Assembly (NCBI RefSeq): GCF_018143015.1
Contig: NC_054740.1
Location: 49,612,740 to 49,676,739, forward strand
Direction of reading: 5' to 3'
DNA: 64,000 bases
Source of the DNA: Lytechinus variegatus
Lineage: Eukaryota > Echinodermata > Echinoidea > Temnopleuroida > Toxopneustidae
A model generated the notes under the pieces. It had not been told where the DNA came from. It did not search any database and worked only from the letters and a program-made list of their open reading frames with translations. Both the position numbers and the translations under genes were made by a program. Of the stretch, positions 1 to 11,830 are shown piece after piece (position 1 is the first letter of the stretch; each line of letters begins with the position of its first letter).

Positions 1-759
1 ACTTGTTTTAAAAGAGGTTTGGAGTGTTGTCTTTATTCCAGACCTAAAACAGTTACGAAAAAAAAATCTTCTAACATAAGACCTTATATTCTTATTCTCG
101 TGGAATAACACGAGTTTTAAAACGTACTCTTTCCTCCAGACCCGGCTATTAAAAAAAAGTAACTGAAAAACATCGAATCTAAGACCAAATTTCCAAAGTT
201 TCACCCAGTAAAAATATATATTTTTTTAAATACTACTACTACTACTACCCCTACAAAACATTGTAATAACTCGTGGGTAAAGCAGACATCCTTTCTCCAG
301 ACTTGGTTACTATTTGAAAAATAAAATAGTTTTTATAAATATTCTAAAACGAATACCCAATAATATAATTACTGTGGAACAACATGAAGACCGATTGTCG
401 AAGATCGACTTTCCTCCAGACACAATTATTTCAGGAATAAAAAAATCAATAAAACTCAACCCCCAACAACGAATCTAAGAACCAACAATCCTCCAAATTA
501 AGACCATGCATGTAGAAAAGCACATGTTTAGAGCGATGTCTTTATTCCAGACCCGGTGATTTAAAAATGATTTAAACAATCCTAAAAACAAAAGACTCAT
601 ATTCTTATTCTTGTGGAATAACACGAGTATTATGCTTAGTCTTTCGTCTGGACCCGGTTATTTAAAAGATAAAGAAATATTGAAAAAAATGACAGCTGAG
701 ACCAATCTTCAAAATTAAACCCACTTAAAATGCTTAGAGTGTTGTCTTTACCCCTCACC
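1..759. repeat. Degenerate dispersed repeats with CCAGACCCGG
   Basis: No gene is visible. Related segments recur: a TCTTTATTCCAGACC stretch near 30 and 537, a TTCTTATTC.TGTGGAATAACACGAG stretch near 90 and 603, and a CCAGACCCGG-type stretch near 137 and 650. This suggests diverged units about 510 bp apart. The same GGGTCTGG core (reverse of CCAGACCC) continues in the tandem array that follows. Confidence 0.6.
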
Positions 760-1010
760 GACGTATATTATAACTTTTGAAACGACCGGGTCTGAAAAAA
801 AGACTTTGGACTTGCATTATAATTTTTGAATTAATCGGGTCTGGAAAAAAGACTTTGGACGTATATTATAATTTTGAAACAACCGGGTCTGGTAAAAAGA
901 CTTTGGACGTATATTATAATTTTGAAAAACCGGGTCTGGAAAAAGACTTGGACTTGTACTGTAATATTTCATTAACCGGGTCTGGAAAAAAGACTTTGAA
1001 CTTTTGTGCT
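760..1010. repeat. Tandem repeat, unit about 46-50 bp
   Basis: About five imperfect head-to-tail units carry ACCGGGTCTGGAAAAAAGAC followed by TTTGGACGTATATTATAATT. The open reading frame across them is only the translation of the repeat and is not taken as a gene. Confidence 0.85.
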
Positions 1011-1067
1011 ATATGAACGCATTACTATAGGATATTAGTTTAGAACGAATTCGCCAAAAATCCCTTC

Positions 1068-1272
1068 AAATTTATTACATTTGTAGGTAAAGTCATTATT
1101 ACATTTGTGGGTAAAGTGCATTATTACATTTGTTTGTAAAGTGTTATTACAATTGTGGGCGTTATTACATTTGTGGGTAAAGTGTTATTACATTTGTGGG
1201 CGATCAAAAATTATTACATTTGTGGGTAAAGTGTTATTACATTTGTGGGCGATTATTACATTTGTGGGTGTA
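1068..1272. repeat. Tandem repeat, unit about 21-25 bp
   Basis: About nine copies of a TTATTACATTTGTGGGTAAA unit are seen, with small insertions such as GGGCGATCAAAA between some of them. The array ends where a CATCACGGACGGACA repeat begins. Confidence 0.85.
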
Positions 1273-2073
1273 ACAGGGTGCTGTTACATCTCATCACGGA
1301 CGGACATTTTTACTTAAATTAAATTCACTCTAGTTTTATGGTTTTTAAATTTACTCTTATGTGGTTTGGTTGTTCTTGCACTCTGACTAGTAATCTATAA
1401 ATATCAAATATAAATTAGTAGAAAAAAAGAAAAAATTTTGGTAGGTGTTAACATTTTAATTTTGAAATTTCTGTCTGTGTTGAAAAAAAAGATGATTTTT
1501 TTTCTTTATCAGAATAGAATAGAAATAAAAAATAAAAGGTGTAGAGCTATCTCACTAAACTCTGTACATCATTTAATTTAAACATACATGTAGCTGAAAT
1601 CCATACATTATATCCATATCATAGACTCAATCAAAAATGATCACGGAAGGACATTGATTTCATCAAGGATGGACAAAGTAAATTCACTCAATTTCAATTC
1701 ACTCTAGTTTTATTGTTTTCAAGTTACTCTAATTTGGTTTGGCTGTTCCTGCACCCTGAACATTAATCTATCATCAAACAAAAATTAGAAGAAAAAAAAT
1801 GTGGGAAGTAAATTTTTCTGGTAGATGTTAACATTTCCGTGATGAAATTAATGTCCGTCCGTGATCGTTTTTCATTGGGTTCATGAATGGATAATATGTA
1901 TGGATTCAGTGTTTTATTCTTTATCAGAACAGAAACAAAAGTAAAAGTGTGTAGAAATATGTCACTAGACATTGTACATCATTTTCTTTGAACATCACTA
2001 AAATCTGTACATTTTATGCATATCATAAATCAATAAAAAATGATCATGGACGGACATTAATTTCATCATCGAT
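1273..2073. repeat. Two units of a GTCCGTCC-type repeat
   Basis: Two diverged units of about 375 bp run from about 1317 and 1695. Both contain AATTCACTCTAGTTTTAT, then a TGTACATCATTT stretch, and end near ATCATGGACGGACAT or its variants. The second unit is interrupted at 2073 by a MITE and resumes at 3284. The GTCCGTCCGTGAT motif returns at 5215-5960 and 63233-64000. Confidence 0.7.
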
Positions 2074-3275
2074 TAGGCCTGGTACTTTCGGGTTTTTTTC
2101 TTTTCGGGTACCCGTGGTAATTTTCGGGCGGGTACCCGAAAATCATGTCGCTCGAAATATGACTGGTGGAAAAACCCCATAGGTGACGTCATCAAGCCAT
2201 TGCGATGCAAGCCAATTTATGAATGAAAATATAGTAAGCATGCGCATTGCAAGCCTCCCGTGCGCCACGCAGTATTCCATCGAAATAATTCTGCAATACT
2301 CTGTCACCTCGTACCAAAATCGACCTAGAATTCCACTTTTCTATATTTTATATGAATTATAAAAGGTATTCTCAGAGGATCTGTTTTCTCACCGATACCG
2401 CACAGGTAAGCAAATTTTTATAACTTCTTGCTTTTCCGTCAAAATCTTTCAAAGTAGCGTCGATATTACATCGTGTTCGTGAGTTTGTAGAATCTATCGC
2501 CACGTGAACAAAGTCAATTGATTTCCGGGTTTCGGAGCGTCAAATGCGCCAGCCAATCACGATCGTGTTACCATTTTCGGTTTATAATGAACTGAAACTG
2601 GTATCAAGAACGTGATTGGCTGGCGCCTCGTATGCTCCGAAACCAGGAAATCAATTGACTATGTTCACGTAGCGATAGATTCTACAAACTCACAAACACG
2701 ATGCAACATCGACGCTACTTCGTAAGATTTTGACGGAAAAGCAAGAAGTAATAAAATTTGCTTACTTGCGTGGTATCGGTGAGAAAACAGATCCTCTGAG
2801 AATACCTTTCATAATTCATATGAAATAAAGGAAAGTGAAATTCTAGGTCGATTTTGGTACGAGGTGACAGAGTATTGCAGACTTGTTTTGACGGAATACT
2901 GCGTGGGGCTGAGGCTTGCAATGCGCATGCTTACTATATTTTCATTCATAAATTGGCTTGCGTCGCAGTGGCTGGATGACGTCACTGCGCTGCAAAAGAA
3001 ACATGGCGACGATTGAACGATCTCAGTCACATCATCATCACTTGAAAAACTAATATATTTATGGATATTTTGAGGGTAATACATGTAGGTGAGATTCAAA
3101 ATGAGACTTGTGTACTTTTGTGATGAGTTTACAATCATGTCTTACACTACGCAATACAAATCAAATGTACGTTATACTGGTGAGCAATTTTCGGGTATCG
3201 GGTATTGATTTTTCTACCCGGGTACCCGACGCTTCCGGGCGGGACCCGGGTACCCGGGTTTTAGTCCCAGCCCTA
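2074..3275. mobile_element. Foldback hAT-like MITE with CGGGTACCCG ends
   Basis: The element starts TAGGCCTGGTACT and ends CCCAGCCCTA, flanked by a perfect 8-bp duplication TCATCGAT (2066-2073 and 3276-3283). Both ends carry clusters of GGGTACCCG-like palindromic motifs. The arms fold back: AAGCATGCGCATTGCAAGCC near 2234 is mirrored near 2930, and TTTCCGTCAAAATCTT near 2433 is mirrored near 2724. The right arm has extra sequence from about 2985 to 3185. No transposase is encoded. The hAT assignment rests on duplication length and end sequence. Confidence 0.9.
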
Positions 3276-3283
3276 TCATCGAT

Positions 3284-3395
3284 GGACAAGTTAGCAATAT
3301 TAACTAATGCTGTGGAAAAATCCATGCAAATGAGAAACTTTGCTGAGCAGATTGCGAATTTAATTTTAGTTTCAATTAGCAGTGAAAAATGACAC
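3284..3395. repeat. Continuation of the interrupted GTCCGTCC unit
   Basis: This is the distal part of the repeat unit split by the upstream MITE, starting GGACAAGTTAGC. It runs to the next inserted element. No gene is seen. Confidence 0.5.
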
Positions 3396-4649
3396 CAGGC
3401 CTCTACAAAAATTTTTTTCGTCACTTGCCCTGTTGGGCAAGTGATGAAAAAATTTGCTTGCCCGATAGAAAAAACTGCTTGCCCAATTTTTTAAATAATA
3501 CCTGTTCACTTATTAATGAATTATTAGTAACATTGTTTAATATTGTATGATTTTTAAGTATTTTTTTTCACTATGCTTAGAATCTTGGGTGTGTGTGTGT
3601 GTGTGTGCGCGCGTGTGTTTGTGTGGGTGTGACTTGAACTTTGATATAAATGAATTCAATATCTAATTTCTACTTCGCCTATTCCAGTACAATAACCTGT
3701 ACTCGGCCGTGTAATAAAGGCCCACATACCCTAACTTTTCCTGAAGTTCTTTGAAAACGCAGACTTCTACGAAAATTGCATTTCTCTATGGGGGAGTCTA
3801 AATTTGGTGAGAATGTATTCATTAATAACTTAAATATACATGACAATGAAGAAATCATCAAACTTTATTGGAAGTTTTGAATAATATACCCGAAATGTAA
3901 ACTCTGTCTGAAACAGAAAATCACCATCATTGTGGCCTTTACTGAGCGAATTGTCCCCCAGAGCTCTGGCAGAGAGACAGAGCTCAGACTGGCTAGCTAG
4001 TATGCGCCCGTGTGTGAGCCTCCCGCCGGCCTTGTAAAATAGATGGAGCTTTGTTTGATGATTTATTGTCTGATATTTACCTCATCCCCTCAAAAAGGGA
4101 AACAAATTAATTTTAAGTTATAATTAACAAATACGGCAAGTTATTTTGGATGTTAATAGGCCGTTTTGAAAAGCAAAGCCGAATGACATGACAACTCACC
4201 AATGCGAAGTTACTAGACTCTGTGATTTATTTCCTGTGTAGTTCTAATTATTTTATCACAGAATTGTGATATCGGAAGGTGGAAAATGTGCATTAGAAAT
4301 TGCACATGGTGGTAGTCATAATGGACCCCTATACTACATTCAACTGTTTCCCGGCCATTGCGTTGATTTTTTTCATACCTGGTACCACACCGTACCATGT
4401 ATGGAAATACGTGGTACAGAAAAAATTACGCAATTTCGGAATTTGAAACGGCGCTACTCCTATTTTTTAAGGCTTATTCATGATTTTGAGTGTGGATTTT
4501 GGATGATTTGTGGAAAAACGAGGTACGGTACAGAATAAAAAGACGCAACAACCACTTGCCCGATCGGGCAATTGACTTTTAGAGGTGCTTGCCCGCACGT
4601 CATTTTCACTTGCCCCGGGCAATCGGGCAAGCGGGTTTGTCGCGCCCTG
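3396..4649. mobile_element. Element with GGGCAAG palindromic ends
   Basis: The left end CAGGCCTCTAC and right end GTCGCGCCCTG are imperfect inverted ends. GACAC directly abuts both sides, a weak 5-bp duplication candidate. Near both ends are repeated CTTGCCC/GGGCAAG words, including TTGCCCGATCGGGCAA near 4556, CTTGCCCTGTTGGGCAAG near 3424 and GGGCAATCGGGCAAG near 4616. The same word family marks the element at 9424-9838. A GT microsatellite lies at 3588-3630. No coding sequence is recognised. Confidence 0.65.
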
Positions 4650-4654
4650 GACAC

Positions 4655-5214
4655 TGAGAATTATTCAGAACTCAAATGGATGAAAACCTACAACTCTTCA
4701 CAATTTTTTGTGATATCTTTGTTTGGCTGTTATTGGAGCTAAATTGTTGTCAGGAAAAAATTTTATAATTGGAATGAAGAATTGCAGATAGAATTGGAAA
4801 GCTCCATGTATGCCAAAAAAGCAGGAAAAAAATTATGGCAAGAACAAGTCCAAAACTGTAGATATCATCAAAGAAAGTAGAATGCATAATCTGATAAGCA
4901 GAAAAATCATATTTTTTTTCCCATTTGTATAAACCTTTGGATTCACAATGCTTCTATTAAACAGAACATGACACCACAGTCTTTAGGCTTGTGAAAAGTA
5001 CAAGAAAACATTTTTTCAAAGTCCATTTTGGAGCTAATTTTATTGAAGAAAATGGCTGTTGTGGTCATCTATCAAACAAGCATAAGGATCAGCAACCTGT
5101 GAATCTTTTGGATTTAGTTAATGGACCTAAAAAACATCTTTGCTCTTGGAAAATGAATGCCTAAAAATGTATGAACATGTATCATCATGATATCATAAAA
5201 TACTTGTATCAAGA
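4655..5214. other. Unannotated stretch
   Basis: A+T-rich sequence with no recognisable coding exon, inverted repeat or tandem repeat. Confidence 0.5.
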
Positions 5215-5960
5215 TTCGACATGATCATTGATCAACTAGATGTTGATTTGGTACCTACCAGTATTCTATCATTTGAAAAGAAGACAATGTGCATTAGGAC
5301 ATTCTTTACATTTGATTTTGACAAGAAATATGTTAAAGCAATCATATTTGCAGATTATACTGTGCATCTAGCATCAAGTTGCTACAACTTGTTTGAAGTT
5401 GTAGCAACTTGATTGTGCAACTTATACTGTTTAATCATATTTAAAAATGTACAAATCATCAATACAATAGCATTTGTTCCCCCCAAAAGTAATAAGAACT
5501 TCTTACAAGGTACTTTCAATGTATTTTAATTGTGTCTGTCTGTGATGTCCGCCCGAGATGTCCATCCGTGATGGAAAATGTTTGCAATTCTCTCAGAAGT
5601 TTGATATTGGTTAAGAATTTGATGATATGCTGAACATAGAAGCTAACATACATGTACCTGAGTATTAGTTGCATTAAAAATTATTGGTCTATGTTAAGCT
5701 ATTTAGATAGAAACAGTAAAAATGTACAATTCTGAAAACCACATTTCTATCATGTCCATCCGTGATATGGCACATTTAGTGGATACCTATGTTTGTAGGT
5801 AACCATGGCAACAAACTTTTTTCATCATTCAGCATACTTTGTCCTACCCTTCACTATAAAACACAAAGGAACCTTGTTCATCTTATTCCTAATTTGTTAC
5901 AAGCCTTCAAAATTTTCAAAGTCTATCAAATGTCCGTCCGTGATGAACCGATCACGCTCA
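5215..5960. repeat. Dispersed GTCCGTCC repeat, inverted twin at window end
   Basis: The segment contains the hairpin AAGTTGCTACAACTT then AAGTTGTAGCAACTT near 5376-5410, and a GTCCGTCCGTGAT word near 5932. It is the reverse complement of about 63233-63990, for example AACCATGGCAACAAAC here against GTTTGTTGCCATGGTT there. Short open frames in the two copies share a C-terminal FFTFDFDKK-like and EVVAT pattern but not a start, so they are treated as repeat sequence. Confidence 0.8.
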
Positions 5961-6817
5961 TATCTGAAAGTATATGGACCTAGTTCATGAAGCTTGGACA
6001 TAAGATTAGTCAGGTATTACAAAACATCCTGCTTGAGTTTCAGGTCACATGACCAAGGTCAAAGGTCATTTAGGGTCAATGAACTTTTTTCCAAATTGGG
6101 GGGTATCTGTTGAATTACCATCATCACTTAAAATGTTTATGGATCTGATTCATGAAACTTGGATATAATAGTCAATGAACTTTGGCCAAATTTGGGATTT
6201 GGGATATTTGTTGAATTACCATCATAACTTTGAAAGTTTATTGGTCTAGTTCATAAAACTTGGACATTAGAGTAATCAAGTATCACTGAACATCCTGTGC
6301 GAATTTCAGGGGAGCGTTTCATCAATATTTTCATCCGACAAGTTGTCAGATCTGACATCTTTCCATGATTTTGATTGGCTGAGAGGCACTGTTCCTATGG
6401 TAACTATCGGATAAAATGGGACTTGTCGGATAAAACGTCTGACAAGTCCTTTCATGAAAAGCCCCCGGTCACATGACCAACGTCAAAGGTCAATGAAATT
6501 TGGCCATAATGGGATATCTGTTGAATTACCATCATAACTTTAAAAGTTTATGGACCTGATTCATGAAGCTGTGCCATAAGAGTAATCTAGTACCTTTGAA
6601 CATCCCGTCCGAGATTCAGGTCACATGACTAAGGTCAAAGGTCATTTAAGGTCAGTGAACTTTGGCCATGTTCGGAGTATTTGTTGAATTACCGTTACCA
6701 TTATATCTCTGTATTGTATTGGGCTAGTTAATAAAACTTGGACATAAGAGTAACCAAGTATCACTGTTCAGGTCACATTATTTGATTGCTGTCTTAACTT
6801 TCAAAGTGTATAGATAT
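5961..6817. repeat. GGTCACATGACC tandem array, left part
   Basis: Imperfect units of about 170 bp contain TATGGACCTAGTTCATGA, then AATCAAGTATCACTGAACAT, then GGTCACATGACCAAGGTCAA. The array is broken by a short MITE (6309-6466) and by a larger element (6818-7785), and ends near 7990. Units carry AGGTCAAAGGTCA at 6056-6068 and 6632-6644. Confidence 0.85.
6309..6466. mobile_element. Short MITE inside the array
   Basis: A 158-bp segment interrupts the unit phrase TTTCAGGTCACATGACC. It starts GGGGAGCGTTTCATCAA and ends TTTCATGAAAAGCCCCC. Internally it has GACTTGTCGGATAAAA and a mirrored ATCCGACAAGTTGTC, so it is partly self-complementary. It has no coding capacity. Confidence 0.75.
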
Positions 6818-7785
6818 GGTCGCATGTCATAAGGTGGTCCAAATTCGCGAACAGGGTATAAATGGTCAAAATTTTTTTTGTTGATATGTTATAGCTATTA
6901 CCATTCTCTAAATAATGGGAAAGTTTTAAGTCTCAAATACCTTTATTTTTCCTTAAAATGACTAATTAACAGCTAATTATTACATAGACGTCAATGTAAA
7001 TGTGAATTTTGAAATGTGTTTTTCTCAAATTGGACCTGCTGCACATAAAATGGTGTCAAAAGTTAATGTAACATTGGATCACCCTAGTAAATTGCAGTTA
7101 TAATCTTGAAACATCAATGATTAAATCTGTACCAAAAATCGAATAATTATCTATTATTGTATGCATATTAATTATACTAATTAATTAACAGTATTTAATT
7201 TCACATTTTTGCCCCCAAAATACCCGTCACTGTATTTATATGCTTGGCAAAATGACAACATCATGGGTAGAAATGTTTGTTGCAATGATACACAACATTT
7301 GTACTAAAAATTAAGATTACAAATTAGATAATTAACCAAATCTCTCCAGTTTACTAATTGATTAGGTTGCAGATCAGAGCTGACATACACATGTATTCCA
7401 TTGCTGCATATTTTCAAAATTGTCAAATTTTTATGACATTTAGTTGTTCCCTGCTTTAAAACTCCCAGAAATATGAGGATAACAGTCATATTACATATTA
7501 TAGTAAGTTGTTAATTAGGTTTAATTAATATTTTATCATTTACCGCATCCACCGGCTCCGCCACCCCTGTTACTTCAAACTTAATGTGCACTAGTTTTTG
7601 TTCCTGATATTGTATTGATCTAATTCATAGTAATATATTTAGCCTATAGTTCTAGCTTCAAAATGAGATATTACTCAATAAATTTGGTCAAGATGCTGTA
7701 ATGTAGCAACAATTTATCCATGGCACCGTGTGGAAAATTGTTCATACGCCACCCTTTTTGCATACCCAACTTATGAAATGCGACC
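6818..7785. mobile_element. Inverted-end element, GGTCGCAT family
   Basis: It starts GGTCGCATGTCATAAG and ends CTTATGAAATGCGACC, and interrupts the tandem array between two unit fragments. ATAT lies on both sides, which could be duplication or end sequence. A related end in the opposite orientation lies at 15430-15550 (CACCTTATGACATGCGACC). The interior is A+T-rich with no recognised protein. Confidence 0.75.
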
Positions 7786-7990
7786 ATATAGTGTATAAAA
7801 TGTGGATATAGGGGTTATCAAGTATCACTGACAAGTTTTAGGTCACATGATCATGGTCAAATGTCAATGAACGTAGTATTTTATTATTTTATTGTAGTTT
7901 TCAAAGTCAGCACTGCTGCTACATGTATATTGAATCGCGTGATGCAGGTGAGACAGCCAGAGGCATTCCACTTGTTTTGTATTCCTTTTA
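7786..7990. repeat. GGTCACATGACC array, right end
   Basis: The array resumes after the inserted element. It ends with the terminal block TCAGCACTGCTGCTACATG and GATGCAGGTGAGACAGCC, which also closes the 12112-13215 array. Confidence 0.75.
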
Positions 7991-8379
7991 CATTATGTCA
8001 ACATGAAATGATAATATTTTTTGTCTCAGGTCCGAGAAAAAAAACGGTCTGGGTAAAAACCAAAAAAATGGCCGCCCAAACCCCCCAAAATTATAGTTTT
8101 GGCCACAACTTCTTTATTTGGTGATCTTTTTCTCTGGTTTTCATATGTTTTGGGGGGCAGGCAATTTGTTTTTCCCAAAATTAGTACTTTTAAATCATTA
8201 TTTGTAGAATTATAAGGTGATTTTACTTAAATTTACTAGCCCACATATCTTGGACTTATTACAGGCTTAATGCAACAACGGTTCCTTGGCATTTGCTCTT
8301 CTGTAAATTTCGCTATGAATGGAATGACCAACTTAAACCCTGGAATTAAAAGTATACCCCATCCTAAACCTAACATTGC
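7991..8379. other. Unannotated stretch
   Basis: No gene, tandem repeat or inverted repeat is seen. The stretch ends at the duplication flanking the next MITE. Confidence 0.5.
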
Positions 8380-8387
8380 AACCTAAC

Positions 8388-9400
8388 TAGGCCTGTTTCG
8401 GGTACACGTGTACACGTGTACACGTGTACACGCACGGTCAAGTCAGTGCACGTGTACAAAATTCCATCACCGTGTACACGGTAGCATCTGCATAAAGCTT
8501 GCGTGGGACTGTAAAGTCAGTGAACAAGCTCACAGCCTCACATTAATTCTTAGTTCTAAGACACTGCACATGTTTTAATCACTAATATGTCAATATATTT
8601 CAATTAACCTTCCAAAATCGCCGATTTAATCCACATTTATTGTGGAGACTCAAGTTTTTGTACCACACGAAATGGGTATGCTCCGGTCAGTGCAGGGCCC
8701 TAGTTAGCGCCGACGTTCGTTGGATGCGCATTTTGCATACTGTACCGTACATACATGCACAGATCGCTGCAGAATTGAGTGTAACTGAAGTTACCGATTG
8801 ATTTTCATTATTTTATTGCCGATTTGAGGAGCGTGTGTTTGTAGGCTTGTAGCACAGGTGTATGAGCGTATTACACCTAACGAGACTCTCGAAAGCGTTC
8901 TTCAATCACTTTTAGAGCCAATTTGAGGATCACCAATTGCGACAGCGATCATTGCTCCAGTTACTGTGTTATACGCTCATAAACATATGCTACAAGCCTA
9001 CAAACACACGCTCCTCAAATTGGCAATAAAATAATGAAAATCAATCGATAACTTCAGTTACACTTAATTCTGCAGCGATCTGTGCATGCATGTACGGTAC
9101 AGTATGCAAAATGCGCATGCAACGAACGTCGGCGTTAACTAGGGCCCTGCACTGATTTACTTTTGCATTCTTTATTAATTTAATGCGCTGCTACGCTGAG
9201 TAAACTTTTTAATTGCACCAATTTTTGTGGATTGATACTTCTAACTTCTCAGGTAAGCTTTAAAACCGTGACTTAGGCTACATGTAGGAAACACTGAAAA
9301 CATACTGTAACTCACTCTCACTCAGTGTTTACAACGTGTACACGACCGAAAAACACGCCGTGTACACGTGCATCAAAAATGGACTTTCAAACCGGGCCTA
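8388..9400. mobile_element. Foldback hAT-like MITE with ACACGTGT ends
   Basis: It starts TAGGCCTGTTTCGGG and ends CCGGGCCTA, flanked by a perfect 8-bp duplication AACCTAAC (8380-8387 and 9401-9408). The left end carries overlapping GTACACGTGTACACG words and the right end carries GTGTACACG words. The interior is a long inverted repeat: the AACTGAAGTTACCGATTGATT stretch near 8786 is mirrored near 9050, and GACGTTCGTTG near 8711 near 9122. The end sequence TAGGCCTG is shared with the 2074-3275 element, although the subterminal word is different. Confidence 0.9.
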
Positions 9401-9423
9401 AACCTAACCCTATCTAATAGAGC

Positions 9424-9838
9424 CAGGGTGCTACATAAGCACTTGCCCCATTGCCCTGGCAAGTAAAAGTTAGAGTCAGGCAAGTGTTTTTAATTAAAGA
9501 CCAAAACTACTCGCCCGAAATGGGCAAGCAAAATTCTCACAGTAGAATGACCAAAAGTAGGGTCGATATATGATATTGACCCTAATTTTGCTCATGGCAG
9601 GCAAGATAAACTCACTTTGGAAAAAGAAATGCAAAAACAAGGTAGATCAGTTCATGTCAAAAGAGAGAAAAGGGGCAATGGTTTATATAACCACAAATCT
9701 TTCCTTTGAAGAGGTAAAACTTTTTTTTCAAGGATTTTTCAAGCAAATTAAATAGTATTTAGGGCAAGTATATCCAACTATAAAAAAATTTACTTGCCCA
9801 ACTGGGCAAGTGTTTCTTAAAATTTATGTAGCACCCTG
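9424..9838. mobile_element. MITE with CAGGGTGCTACAT ends and GGGCAAG words
   Basis: The ends CAGGGTGCTACATAA and TTATGTAGCACCCTG are nearly exact inverted repeats. Inside, TTGCCC/GGGCAA words cluster near each end, for example ACTTGCCCAACTGGGCAAGT near 9791. No convincing 8-bp duplication is seen (AATAGAGC against CTTAGACA). It shares its subterminal word with the 3396-4649 element. Confidence 0.8.
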
Positions 9839-10173
9839 CTTAGACAAAATAAAGCCTTGAACAAGTGTCGTCCCACCACGCCCAGTTGTGACCAGAGTGC
9901 AAACATATTCATCAATTTGTAACTAGCCCACATAGCTTGGATTAATTATAGGCTTACGCCACAAGTTAAAGTTACTGCATTAGTGAGCCAACTATTTAAC
10001 AAACATAAAAAAATGCAGATTCATTGAAATAAAAAACAGTGGGCTGATTGTTGTAACATTAGTAGCAAGAATCAGCTTGGCATGCTGTGATAAAATTGTT
10101 CAATTTCTTCCAGTTACACAATGAATAGTGTAATTAGTTTTAAGTCTCACATTTTTTCTGCTTTTATTATAAG
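9839..10173. other. Intron or 5' flank of the MRNIP-like gene
   Basis: No repeat is recognised. The last 25 bases form a pyrimidine-rich tract ending TTATAAG, the splice acceptor of the exon that follows. Confidence 0.5.
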
Positions 10174-10315
10174 ATGACTGAAACTAAACTGCATCTTGAC
10201 AATATTACCAAGTGCCCACAACCATCATCAAGATGGAACAAGTACTGTGACGAGGAGCCTGATGAAGCCAGTATTCCATATGAAGTTGGCTGCCAAGGAC
10301 TTGAAATTCCATCAG
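10174..10315 (+). CDS. mrnip: MRNIP-like gene, internal exon
   Basis: This exon encodes about 47 residues beginning MTETKLHLDNITKCPQPSSR and continuing WNKYCDEEPDE. The SSRWNKY motif resembles the SRWxKY segment that follows the zinc ribbon in MRNIP, a nuclear protein that binds the MRE11-RAD50-NBS1 complex and supports DNA-break signalling. The acceptor is TTATAAG and the donor GTTTGT. The exon ends one base into a codon, and the next exon at 20455 supplies the two missing bases (G+AA, Glu). The ATG at the exon start is probably internal, since the family has an N-terminal zinc ribbon that was not found upstream. Family identity is moderately sure; the exon itself is well supported by phase. 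Confidence 0.72.
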
Positions 10316-10598
10316 GTTTGTCTAGATGATAAAAATAAGGTTGAATTTGGAGCTACATGTATTTGCCCTTTGGTATCCTTTGGCATGGTTAGCTACAAGT
10401 TTAATCTTATATCATGGATAGATTGAAGTATTCATTTCATATTTATCATCTGTTTTCTCTCCATTCGCCCCAGGAGGGTGTAGTGCTGTTGTCGGGAACA
10501 AAAATCATGTCGACATGCCGCATAAAAAATTAATCCCGACATCGACAATGCCGACATGGACAAGGATCGTAATTTAGGCTCCCTGACATTTTTGTCTC
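10316..10598. repeat. Intron start with a CATGTCGACATG repeat fragment
   Basis: Around 10490-10590 lie TCATGTCGACATGCCG and TGCCGACATGGACAAGG, a cluster of a palindromic word (CATGTCGACATG). It resembles one end of a MITE whose other end is not seen here. Confidence 0.45.
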
Positions 10599-10975
10599 GC
10601 CCACCAGAGGTGAAGGCGAGACTTCAGGATCCAAATGTCCGTCGTCCGTCCGTCACAAACCTTATGACACCTAACTCCGCAACCGTATGTCACTTTTCAA
10701 CAAAACTTGGATGGTAGATGTACTTAGGTGACCTGCATGTTATGCTGCAGTCGGAGGTCACCTGTTAAGGTCAAAGGTCATTTTCAGGTCAACATTAAAG
10801 TTTATGTGCAAGGCTCTTTTGACAAGTGTTATTCCGTCCCAGTCATTTCACAATCAAGTTTCGATACAATTCTGTTGCGTGCCCTCGCAAATCTTGATAT
10901 TTCTGGTTATTTTCATAAGGGGGTGAGACACAAAATTGATTTTGCCTTGTTTATTTTCTGAGGAAATGACGCGGC
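10599..10975. repeat. Dispersed GTCTCGCC element
   Basis: It begins with the hairpin GTCTCGCC, then ACCAGAGGTGAA, then GGCGAGAC, followed by tandem GTCCGTCC words and AGGTCAAAGGTCA at 10768-10780. A related start is seen at 36018 (GTCTCACCCACTGGAGGTGA). No coding sequence is recognised. Confidence 0.65.
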
Positions 10976-11405
10976 GGGGGATGGGGGGGTTTAGTCCAGA
11001 TTGGACGATGATATAAACTCATATTCAAAATTGAAAAGATTATGGAATCTTCAAATTTAAACCTATAATATACTAGTAGTATTATAGGTTGCCCAGCTGG
11101 CAACTAAAGAACAAGTTGAGTGAGAGCGGGGGCTTTGCATTTGACTTCAAAAAGAATTTAAAGTTTCAAGTTCTATTTTTGGTCCAAATTAATCTGACTT
11201 CCTAGCTTGCTTGATGGGCTCCACATTTTACCCGTTTGAGACTGAGCCCTTTATATATTCATGCTGGAGTCTCATGTTATAGTGAAAATATTTCAATCTC
11301 CGACCGTTTTACCGAATTCCAGTAGTGTTTCAAGTAAATTTTTTAGATTTGGCAATAAAAAGTTCAATCTGGATATGAAGAATATACATATATAAATATG
11401 TTATG
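10976..11405. other. Intronic stretch without recognised feature
   Basis: A short G run lies at 10983-10990. No exon, inverted repeat or tandem repeat is seen. Confidence 0.4.
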
Positions 11406-11830
11406 TATTTATGCCTCCGGAGACAAAGTCTGGAGGGGGCGTTAAGTGTTGCCCCTGTCCATCTGTCTGTCCGTCTGTCCCCCACTCAAAAAATATTTAA
11501 TGGATTTAAAAAATATTTGGTGTGTAGGTAGATGACACCAAAATACAAGCTCGAATTCACAGTACAAGGTCTAAGGTTGAAGGTCACAGCTCATTAAATA
11601 TGCAAGATGATTTCCTCATGATAACTTATGAAATAATTAACGGATTAAACATTTTTGGGTGTGTAGGTAGATGACATCAAAATACAGGCTAAATTCGAAT
11701 TCGGATTCCACAGGTCAACCAGACCAAGTTCGAATTTGGATTCCACAGGCCAAAGCTCAAGGTCACAGCTTATTAATATGCTCATTTTCACGGTCAAGGG
11801 TGTAACTTTCAAAATTCAAGATCAAAATTT
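11406..11830. repeat. Dispersed GCCTCCGGAGAC element
   Basis: It starts GCCTCCGGAGACAAAGTC with the mirrored CTGGAGGGGGC, then runs through TGTCCGTCTGTCC words. Two related sub-units each contain TTTGGTGTGTAGGTAGATGA or a close variant and ATAACTTATGAAAT. A fragment of the same family lies at 19900-20150. Confidence 0.65.

Noticed and set aside
777..1016. 79-codon open frame with repeated KKTLDVYYNFE
   Set aside because: It is the translation of a tandem repeat whose unit happens to be near a multiple of three; no conserved protein is suggested.
1068..1272. CRISPR-like regular array
   Set aside because: The sequence is eukaryotic, the units are contiguous with no unique spacers of constant length; it is a minisatellite.
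4266..4538. 90-codon open frame with MISEGGKCALEIAHGG
   Set aside because: It lies inside an inverted-end element and overlaps its motif words; no domain is recognised.
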